Source: Sebastes aleutianus (lineage: Eukaryota > Chordata > Actinopteri > Perciformes > Sebastidae). From it: 64,000 nt of DNA. Below are positions 24,827 through 34,200 of this stretch, one piece after another. The first letter of the stretch is position 1. Each line of letters begins with the position of its first letter. The stretch spans positions 21,315,380-21,379,379 of the forward strand of contig CAKAKS010000031.1 in assembly GCA_916700875.1 (NCBI GenBank), read 5' to 3'. A model generated the notes under the pieces. It was not told where the DNA came from and did no database searches. It saw only the letters and a list, made by a program, of their open reading frames with translations. The position numbers were made by a program, and so were the translations under genes.

Positions 24827-27647
24827 CATATACATATAAAAAAATTATGTGAATTATTCTTTGTTTATTTTCTAAGAAGACCTTAATCTATCTATTAATC
24901 TATAATTTAAGCCATTTGCTATAAATATTCAACACATTTTAAAGAAAATATGGGGAAGTTATTCATGGGGACAGTTGCTGCATAACAGGAGTGACCCAGA
25001 TCGCAAAGTTCTCCCTCACGAAAGAAAATAACTAAGTAACTAAATGTTAACCTATTATCTTAAAGCAGCGGATCTTAGGTTGGGCGACTGGGCCTTGTGG
25101 GGGCGTCATGGGATGGTTTAAGGGATGATAATAAAATGTGAAACATGTAATAAAAATGTTGGTCCAGCATCAGTTTCCTGAATTGTATTGTACTTGTGAT
25201 CTCCAGTGGGAATTGAACCCAGACAGGGATAACATGTTGGGCTGCAGCCATTAAAAAACAAGCAGGACAATGTGATATTGTTTACCTGAGAAAGACACTG
25301 CGTGGTCAGACAGCTGGTTCCTCAGAGCCTCCAGCAGCCTCTGTCTGAGCTGACGGTTGTTGTGGTTTTCAGACTTCTTCTTCCAGAGACAGTTATGCTC
25401 TGTGCACGACAACAACAACAACACCCATTAACTAGGAAACACTGTCATTGTAAGAATCCAAACAAACCATCAGAATGTTTTGTCTTTGTATCCCAAAACC
25501 ATCTGTAACAACTAATCATATGAATCTGTGTTTTGTTTACCGGAGTAGAAGGCTATTAGTGCACGCTCCCTCTCTTCAGTCCAGTAACATTTAATCATCA
25601 TGTTGGAGGGGATGCAGGAGGACGAGGAGGGGGAGGAGGTGGACAGGGTGGGGAGGAAGGAGATGATCAGCCCCGGGGAGGTGACGACAGGCTGGCTCTC
25701 CTCCTGTGGAACGGTCAGCGGCGAGGGCGGCTGGTCGTCGGGGCCGTCGTCCTGGTCCCAGCAGCCCTGCAGGAACATCAGCTGCTGGTAGTGCTTCCAC
25801 TGCGGCACGAACACGTCGTCCGACCTGCACACCTGGCTGGCTTTTACCATTTTGTACTGACGCTGATAGGTGGTGCGGAGGTTCTTGAACTTGTTCTTGA
25901 TGTCTTCCACTGGAAAGAAAAACAGAAGAGCAGATGTTTTTTGCTGCTAAACAAAATGCAACTTGGGAAAATCAATGGCTCCGAACCACAGCCTTACCTG
26001 TGAAAGGAGCAGGTGGGGGGTGACCTGACAGGAGGATCCTTAGGTGTTCCAGGGTTTTCCATCGCAGCTGTCGGTTCTTGTAGCTCTCCGACTTGTGGTT
26101 CCACAGACAACTGTGCGCTGGGAAATACAAACAAAGCATTTCTTTTTCATTATTGCCAAATGTTGGTTCATCGTAACTTGACCCGCCAGATGGTTTGTTT
26201 AAAAGAACCATCTGGGGTGCCTGGGTTAGCTCAGTTGGTAGAGCGGGCGCCCATGTAACAAGGCTTGGTCCTGACCGCGGCGGCCCGGGTTCGAATCCGG
26301 CCTGTGGCCCATTCCGCATCCACTCTCTCTCCCCCCTTTCCAAGACTCTATCCACTGTCCTCTCAATAAAAAAAATGGAAAATGCCCCCAAAAAATAACT
26401 TACAAAAAAAAAAAAAAAAAGAACCATCTGAGAAGCCAAATCATTGGAAAGTGTTTGGAAAAGGAGCAGGTTTCTGTCAATGGAGTCTGGTGGCTTTAAA
26501 GGTCCCATATTGTAAAAAGTGACATTTTCATGTCTTTTATATTATAAAGCAAGTTTAAGTGCTTTAGAAATACTGTTAAACTATCAAAACGCTCAATATA
26601 CGGAGGAATACACACAGCCCGTATTCACAAATTGTGCGTTTGAAACAAGCCGTTAGGATTTCTGTAATTTTGTGATGTCACAAATATACAATATTTAGAC
26701 CATTACACTGTTTTAAACGTAAACATCCTAAATGTGTCCCAGTTTATTTCCAGTTGCAGTGTATGTAAATAACATCAGCTGACAGGAAGTAAACATGGAC
26801 CTAAGCTGATGCCTAGCAACGCAATTTCGTTGCAATTCCATTAAATGCACTAAAACGGAGCGTTTCAGACAGAGGGTAAATACAGGTATATTCAGACAGA
26901 CAGAATGAGGAAAATAAAGTGTTTTTTTTAACATTACAGCAGGTAAACATGTTCTAGTAGAAACACAATATACAAGTATGAACCTGAAAATGAGCACCAT
27001 ATGGGACCTTTAAGTAGAGCATATTCAATGTATGTTTATATATATATATTTAGTTAGGTGATATGTGAGTGTTTTTTTAGGATATTCTGGTAAAAAATAT
27101 ATGGGAGCATCAGGAGTCACTATGCATTATTATAGTTCCTGAAAAAATATTGTATAATTTGCATTAGAGCTTAAAGACGAGACTAAAATGTGTTGACAAT
27201 CAGAAGCACTGTAACTTCACAATATGAATACTGATCCTAAAATCTAACAAAACTCCATTTACATTCAATTAAAAGCCAAAATACTTCATTAATTTCATCT
27301 ATTCATATTCAGACTAACAGGTGAAACGTTTAAAACACATAAACAGAAGTTAAGAAGCTGTTTTTTAACATATTTTAAGGTGAATAACAGCTAACTATTC
27401 TTCAGTTGCTGTAGTCGCCATTGCTGTTCTCTGTCTGGTCATTTCCGTCGGTCTCGTCGAGCAACGGTTGCCCCCAATTTGTTGCTAGTTTACGACAACA
27501 CATCGACCAAAACAGCAACTTTTTTTTTGAGTTAAGAGTTGCTGTTTGTAGAGTGTTTGACTTACTGGAGAAGAAGGCAATGAGTGACCTCTCTTTCTCC
27601 TCCGTCCAGAAGCGCTCCGGTGTGAAGCTGAACGGAGGCGCCTCCAT
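22926..27647 (-). CDS. Triple MADF-domain, BESS-like motif protein (probable DNA-binding regulator)
   Basis: Seven coding exons on the minus strand: 27566-27647, 25998-26117, 25541-25909, 25286-25399, 24094-24627, 23644-23760 and 22926-23512. They give 640 residues. Every junction is phase 1 with GT-AG borders. Three MADF (Myb/SANT-like) domains lie at about residues 14-116, 177-276 and 393-494. Each starts W(T/N)E...LIAF(F/Y)S, continues H(S/N)CLW and VED(I/M)K.KF(K/R)NLR, and ends WKHY followed by an acidic patch. Residues 605-640 (GFLKYVEECL...KLKKKIIETI) resemble the BESS motif that follows MADF in Drosophila Adf-1. A basic GGRKRASRR precedes it. Linkers are rich in Ser, Pro and Thr. The start at 27647 has A at -3 and G at +4, but the frame stays open to an ATG at 27821. 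MADF proteins bind DNA; targets here are unknown. Single-MADF proteins are usual, so three is odd. Confidence 0.8.
23790..23978 (+). mobile_element. Half copy of the long-TIR element inside a MADF-gene intron
   Basis: Shares GGGGTAATTTGGCAGTAATT, a CTTGCTAATTATCACCTAAT segment and the end AAGTGTTACC with 60295-60396. The left arm seen at 59.85 kb is missing. It lies between the exons at 23760 and 24094. Confidence 0.65.
24770..24840. repeat. (TA)n microsatellite
   Basis: About 65 bases of alternating TA with ATAC interruptions, in a MADF-gene intron. Confidence 0.9.
26201..26430 (+). mobile_element. tRNA-derived SINE with intact 14-bp target-site duplication
   Basis: The body starts after 26214. 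It has an A box (TTAGCTCAGTTGGTAGAGCG, about 26225-26244) and a B box (GGGTTCGAATCC, about 26287-26298), then a C/T-rich tail and poly(A) to about 26416. The flanks AAAAGAACCATCTG at 26201-26214 and 26417-26430 are identical, a textbook insertion footprint. The sequence between the boxes does not fold into a canonical tRNA and the element continues past the tRNA-like part, so it is a SINE rather than a tRNA gene. It lies in MADF-gene intron 1, opposite to the gene. Confidence 0.9.
26496..27013. mobile_element. TTAA-flanked inverted-repeat element (MITE)
   Basis: The termini AGGTCCCATAT (from 26500) and ATATGGGACCT (to 27009) are inverted, and both are bordered by TTAA (26496-26499, 27010-27013). 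TTAA target duplications are the mark of piggyBac-type transposition. The 510-base interior has no meaningful ORF. It lies 66 bases from the SINE in the same intron. Confidence 0.75.
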
Positions 27648-27839
27648 TATTGTTGCCGTTGGAGCCTTCTTCTTCTTTCTATGCCGCCACACGTGACTCA
27701 CAAGTCGGGCTCTGATTGGACGAGACTGGGAGCAATAACCCGCATTGCCCAGTAGAGGTCGCTGTTGACTGCTGTTCATCTCCTCAGCTGTTGCCCAAAT
27801 GTCAACACACAGATCTGGCACTTCTGCTCTATTCTACAT

Positions 27840-28255
27840 GAATTTATTTTAATTTTATTTAAATAATAAATATATATTTATATAATACAATACTTATATT
27901 TTTTTAATATAAAATATATTTTTTTATTTAAATAAATTGAATGCAGTTTAGCTCATTTGGTGATTTTAATTTAGATTGAGATTCATATATATATATATAA
28001 AGTATAATAAAATAAAATAATAATAATACAATATAAAATAAAATATATATATTTTTTATATAAGATATATATTTTTATTTCAATAAATTTAATGCAATTT
28101 AGCTCATTTGATGATTTTAATTTAGATTGAGATTCGACATTTAAATATTTAATAGCTATTTAGTATTTCAGCTGTTGCCCCAATGTCAACACACAGAGGC
28201 ACTTCTGTTCTACACTACATAGCTTTTTTTATTTTATCTAAATAATAAAAAAGTC

Positions 28256-28298
<43 letters not shown>

Positions 28299-28420
28299 AT
28301 ACAATATATAAAAAAATATATATATTTTTTTTATATAAGATATATATTTTTATTTCAATAAATTTAATGCAATTTAGCTCATTTGATGATTTTAATTTAG
28401 ATTGAGATTTGACATTTAAA
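27840..28420. repeat. AT-rich block with local duplication upstream of the MADF gene
   Basis: A segment containing TTTAGCTCATTTGATGATTT followed by TAATTTAGATTGAGATT occurs at about 27950, 28095 and 28372, separated by TATATA runs. The phrase TGTTGCCC(A)AATGTCAACACACAGA also occurs twice (27791-27814, 28171-28196). This indicates local tandem duplication next to the MADF 5' end. Confidence 0.6.
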
Positions 28421-28556
28421 TATTTAGTAGAAGGAAGGAAGATCATGAACCTGACATTGTTTGTCATCTAATGTTTCCAAGGTATGTATGACCTTTAAAT
28501 CTAAAATGTATTATTTAAAAAAAAAATCAAAATCTAATTTATAATGAATTTGTAAT

Positions 28557-28740
28557 ATAACATAACACCCCAAACTGCATGTGATTATCATAAAGTGGGC
28601 ATGTCTGTAAAGGGGAGACTCGTGGGTACCCAAAGAACCCATTTTCATTCACATATCTTGAGGTCAGAGGTCAAGGGACCCCTTTGAAAATGGCCATGCC
28701 AGTTTTTCCTCGCCAGAAAAACAAACATTGGACTTTTATT
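28557..28740 (-). repeat. Reverse copy of the GACCTCAAGATATGTGAATG element
   Basis: Reverse complement of the block at 10930-11040, including the GGTACCCACGAGTCTCCCC and GCATGTGATTATCATAAAGT phrases. It lies between the MADF gene and the transporter 3' end. Confidence 0.75.
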
Positions 28741-31272
28741 TAACCTCCCTCCCAACGAGCTAGTATGACATGGTTGGTACCAATGGATTCCTTAGATTTT
28801 CTAGTTTCACATGATACCTTCACTCTAGCTCTGAAAGAAAGTAAAGTCATGGTTATAACTATGTTAAGTTCTTCAGATCTCCTTTAGTAAACAAATTAAA
28901 TCGAGTTCATCAGACCTAACAGTGTGTAGTTACATAAATGCACTACAAATGTTATTTTTCCACAGTGACGTCCTCATGTCCTACACCAAGAACATATAAC
29001 AGAACATATAGTCACTGTTTCTGAATGAGATGAGTCATTCCACAGTTGAAATAGGCTAAAGAGAAAACATGTTTCTGGTTCTCAGGAGGATGTGTGGGAA
29101 CAACAACCAGCTAGAATTTAAAAAAAGCACTATTCAAGCAGATGCCTAGTGTTGTTCTGTTTTAATTTCCAATAACCAACAACTGGCTGGTACATTTCCA
29201 GACAAGACGACAGACAACGTGTATTTACAGTGAATCCCATGTACATTTCATATCTTAACATGTACAAACATCCAATCCATGTACAATATTTACACTGTCG
29301 AGTCAGAGTCACTGCTGCAGGACTAACTGAGCGAGTGCAGTCGTCAATTAGATAACTGTGAGTGTTCACATGCACACTAATATCCTACTTGTGATCTGGG
29401 ATTTTATGATCATCTTTGCTACAGAAACTTGGATTTTCACTCATCCTGGTTTTCAAAAATTATGTGATTTGGGTTATTTCAAGTAGTCTTTGATTAATGA
29501 AAGATCTTAAACAGATTAGATTAAAAAAAATAATTAAAAATCAGATCTGTTTAAGTTTATACAAGAAAAATTGCAGATACGTTGATCTGATCTAGCACCT
29601 TTCAAATTGTATTTAAAAAAAAAAAAAAAGATGAAAATAAGACTCATTACCAGGATACTAGTGTGCAGGTAAACATGCTCAGGCGTGACAAATAACTATC
29701 ATTATATTTTGTTTCATAATCTAATCTGAATGAACATATAAAACATAAAGAATGATCTCATATAACAGTTATATATGTTTAGCTGCACAGGGGGGAATTG
29801 AACCCCCAACCCAGACTGTGTTAGTGCCATTGATCTACACAGGACTGAAAACTGAAGGAAAACCTTCATATCAACCACAATAAACAAGCCAATCTCCCTT
29901 ATATACAAACCCTAATATCATTCACATGTACATTTACATTTCAAGCTCATTAAGCAAATAACTATATGTGCACTCTGTGTCAGTTATATACTGCTAAACT
30001 TTCTAAGTCTTCTCTAAAGCTCTGGTAAAATCTCCGTCTGATGCTTCAAGTATAAGTTCATTCACAGGAATATCACTGCTGTCAGGGAAAAACCTCATAT
30101 CTGCAACAAATAACCTTCCAACTGTGGGTTATGAGACACCCCTCAGCACGCAAATGTCCAGCGATGTTCCAACACTGTTGACCGCTATAGCTAAAGTTGC
30201 AGCTCTGAGGTTTTCCCACTGGCAGCAGCCAGCAGCATTCATAATATATATATAATATTGATATAAAAATAAAATAAACGTGATACAAGATGAGTAAATC
30301 CAGGTTGAGTGTGATTTAAAAACACGCTGATCTGAGGTAGAGTGACAAACGGGGATAATATCTGGTGAAATTGCGAGTAAAAACTACCCGGGGAGGTGCT
30401 CTGTTATTTTGATTAATTTTTGATGACCGTGAGATGAAAATAACTATTAAAACTTTTGACATGTTGGATTTCAGGTGGCTGACTCATCTCTCAGCTCGTC
30501 ACATTCATTCCTTGTTAGCGATCGATAGCTCGTAGAAGGTAAGACACTGTACACTTATAAAAGAATAAAAACCCTGCCAAAAAGAAAAAGAAAAACTTCT
30601 TAAAATCTTCAAAAAAAAAAAGTATAAATCAACACTAATGTTTTGGCTGCGGTAAATATGTTGTTTCATTTGTACAATAACCAATAAGAAATAATCACAG
30701 CATCAAAATACGGCTTCAAAAATGATACAGCTGAAGGTAAAAACACCTTTTCTTGTTTATCACAAAAACAATCAACAACTTCAAGCTTAAAGATGAACGA
30801 TAATCCTTCCATTAAAAACGCAAAAATACTCTTTCCCTTCAGGGGATTTGATGTGGGCGTGTCCCAAACCAGGCCATAAAAAAACAGTTAGTCCCTCCTC
30901 TTGTCAATCCAACGATGGTTTCCCTTTAAACTGTGTTGGCCCTGGTGGCCCCGCCGTCTTGCTGGCAGTCAAATAATCCTCTTCTGTCAAATCGTACGAC
31001 AACATCTGATTTGCAGCTCCCGTCACCTGGTGAAAGAAACATCCTCATTGGTCGCTCAAAAGATGTTACTGCCTGAAGTTATATGTCAGTACCACCTCCT
31101 GGCAACGCAATAATGCTATTGGAGCTTCTTGCCGCCAATCGCAATCTTCTGACAATAAAAGTACACTTAGTTCCGCCTTGCAGCAAAGAAAATGTGTTCA
31201 TCTTTGTTACAGAAAGTCAATCATTCAAACCGCGATGTAAGTCCCACTTTCTGTGGTCCTTCCACCTGTCCA
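28741..31272. other. MFSD14 3' UTR and intergenic sequence
   Basis: No coding exon was recognised. The part next to 31272 must contain the transporter's 3' UTR on the minus strand, but its end could not be fixed. A degraded tRNA-like segment on the minus strand sits at about 29780-29850 (B box GGTTCAATTCC). The rest is A/T-rich single-copy-looking sequence. Confidence 0.4.
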
Positions 31273-34200
31273 TCAAACGATACTGTCCTGCAACAGCGGC
31301 TCAAAGTCCTCGTCGCTGGCGGTGGGAGGGGTCTCCTCGTCGCTGCCCGGGAGGGGGGTGTTGATGTGGACGCCGGCCAGTGAGGACATCGACTCTTTGC
31401 TGTCCAGGTGGGGCTTGTCGCTGAGGGACAGATGGGAGGCGGAGGAGGAGAAGGAAGTCTTCTCGGGGATGAAGAGTGCAACGATGAAGGCGACAACCAC
31501 GCTGCACGCCCCCAACAGGAAGGGCGGGCCGGGGATGAGGCCTCGCTGAGAGAGAGAGAAAGACATTTTTCCTTTCATTTTCTCAAATCTCATCTGGAGC
31601 ACAACTGACTAAAGCATATCACACATTGCTCATATTTTCTCTGTTAAACATGGCATGGCAATTCATTTTATATAACACATTTAATTCCAAGTAAAATCAA
31701 TTAATCAAAAAATATGGCTGTCAATCGATTCAAATATTTAAATGGGACTAATTGCATAACTGTCCATAGTTAATCGAAATTAATAGCAAATTAATCACAC
31801 ATTTTTTATCTGTTCAAAATGTACCTTAAAAGGGAGATTTGTCAAGTATTTAATTCTCTTATCAACATAGGAGTGGGCAAATATGCTGATTTATGCAAAT
31901 GCATGCATATATTTATTATTGGAAATCAATTAACAGCACAAAACAAAACGTCAGTGTGACCGCCTGCCTACGATAGACTGCTGACATAACTGCTTAGAGT
32001 AAATATAGTTAGATGCAGGCGAGAAGTGCAGAACAGTTTTCTGCAGAAAGAGAGGAAGGTTGTGAGACTCTGGTGTGGAGGGTTGGGTTGTATTTGAGTG
32101 TATTTGAGTGTATTTGAGTGTATGCTGGCTGTACCTCAGTGGGACTCTGCACAGGTAGGGGGTCGATGTTGAACTCTCCCTGGATGGGGTCTATGGGGCT
32201 GAGCTCCACGTTGAAGAGGAAGAAGATGAATCCATACAAAGCTGGACCCAGACCATTACACAGACCTCTGATCCCTGTGATCATGCCCTGGACCACGCCT
32301 GCAGGGGGGGGACAAGATATGGTCATGTTACTGGAGACATGTTACTGGAGACACAGTGAACGCTGTATCTGCTTACAGATTTAACTTTCACTGCCTGGTT
32401 TAGTTATACAAACTTCCATCTGAAAAATCCATAATAACACACTGACCTATTGATCTGAGGAGAGGAGGAGAGAATAGGAGGAAAGAAAGGAGATGAGAGG
32501 AGGAGAGAAAGGAGAGGAGGAGAGAAAGGAGAGGAGGGGGGAAAGGTGAGGAGAGAGAAAGAGAGGAGAGAAAAGAGAAGACAGGAGGAGAGGAAAGGAG
32601 GAGAGAAAGGAGAGGAGGGGAGGAGAGGAAAGGAGGAGAGGAGAGAAAGGAAAGGAGAGGAGGAGAGAGGAGAGGAGAGAAAGAGAGGAGAGAAAGGGAG
32701 GAAAGAGGAAAGGAGAGAAGAGAGAGGAGAGAAGAGAAAGGAGATGAGACGAGAGTACAGTAGAGTAGAGTATGGTAGAGTAGAGTAGAGTAGAGTAGAG
32801 TAGAGTAGAGGAGAGGAGAGGAGAGGACAGGAGAGGAGAGGAGAGGAGAGAAAGAGAGGAGAGGTTTTCTTTATCACCTTGTTTATCCGAATCAGCAGAA
32901 TGTGACACCAGAGCAGAGACAGCTGGGAAGGTGATGGAGGACATCGCTGCTACAGCACCAGCTGCCCAAATCATCCTGTTAACAAACATGTATGTCAGAT
33001 CTCTTTGTGATATTGTCCAGATTGTATTTCAATGCCGCCACCACAGAAACAATTTAAGGTTCGGCAACAAAACTATGTCGTTAGGTTTAGGCAACAAAAT
33101 ATAAGATTATGGTTTAGGTTAAAAGAACTACAACTCCTTGAATCATACACCTTTTCACCAGCAGTGAACAAACATCAGCTTCTTAGTTTGATTATTGGAG
33201 CCAATAAACAATGCTTATGATGTTAGGTAGCTATACTAATCATGTCATATTGCTAACCATTCCCTCTATTCAACCTATAACCAAAAACAGGTGGTGAAAA
33301 ACAGAAACCTCTCATCAGATCTCACCATGGCTCTGATCCAAAGCCGTACCAGGCCAGCTGGAGGATCTGGAAGCCCAAACCCAACAGGACGGTGTTTTTA
33401 TTACCCAGAGTCCTCATCAGCAGTGTGAGGAAGAGAGTCTGAGGAGGGAGAGGGAGAGGAACAGGAATTTTTATTTTGTTCAAACCTTGTACTTGTGTAA
33501 GAAACATGCATAATTCACGTGTCAGGATGTGATACTAGAAATGATGAGTGTAAATGGGGCTTTATGTGTAAATGGTGTATGAATATCCTCTGGAGTGTTT
33601 GTGTTACCTGTGCTACGATGGACAGGATGCCCACCACTCCAATAAAGACAGCGATGGTCGTGGAGGAGAAATTTATGACCTGGAGGGACAGATAGACAGT
33701 TGTTTTTATCATAATTGTTACTTTCTAAAGAGTCATTGAGAAAAAAACAAGTATTTTATGCTCCCTAATAAACTAAGATATATGAATAAGAATGGGTTCT
33801 ACGGATACCCACGATTCTCCCCTGTTATTTTCACGTATTCTAAAAATAGTGTATTTGAATATTTTTCCATACTGGGGTTCATAAACAGTCATGGAATTAC
33901 ATAAATTGGGTATTTCATATAGTGAGACCATTTTTTGACCTTGACTTGACCTTGCTGTATAAATTGACCTGTGGTGACCTCTAGGATAATCACAGCCTCA
34001 TGAAACCTTACAACAACAAACTAGAGACCTAGAGCATTCAGAGGATGATCGGCAAACTTTTGCCTAAATATCTTCATGGCACAGCCTCTTAAAGACAGTC
34101 ATTTCTTTGTTGTCAGGGATCCCATGGGTCTCAGAGGGTTTGATAATTGTTTTTTTAGGGGTGCTGAGATGATTTAGGAGTGAGCCGTCCTAAAAAATAG

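Noticed and set aside
25196..25255. B-box-like GGGTTCAATTCCCAC on the minus strand
   Set aside because: No matching A box at the right distance and no cloverleaf; chance or an old SINE scrap.
22947..25888. Plus-strand open frames of 60-130 codons opposite the MADF exons
   Set aside because: Antisense shadows of the GC-rich MADF exons, which have splice sites and domain matches on the minus strand.
26215..26300. A tRNA gene (A and B boxes present)
   Set aside because: It is followed by a C/T-rich body and poly(A) and bordered by a perfect 14-bp duplication, which identifies a SINE rather than a functional tRNA.
27402..27560. Extension of the MADF exon 1 frame past LIAFFS
   Set aside because: A GTAAGT donor follows at 27565, and the next exon's THSCLWNHKS restores the MADF domain; the read-through lacks domain similarity.
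29775..29860. tRNA-like segment on the minus strand with GGTTCAATTCC and TAGATCAATGG
   Set aside because: Arms do not pair well enough by eye for a working tRNA; probably a degraded tRNA-derived repeat.
32090..32122. Three TATTTGAGTG direct repeats near an MFSD14 donor
   Set aside because: Too short to interpret; a small slippage event.
32447..32877. Ser/Leu-rich 150-180 codon frames
   Set aside because: They come from the TCTCC array; only the short part at 32878-32975 is a genuine MFSD14 exon.
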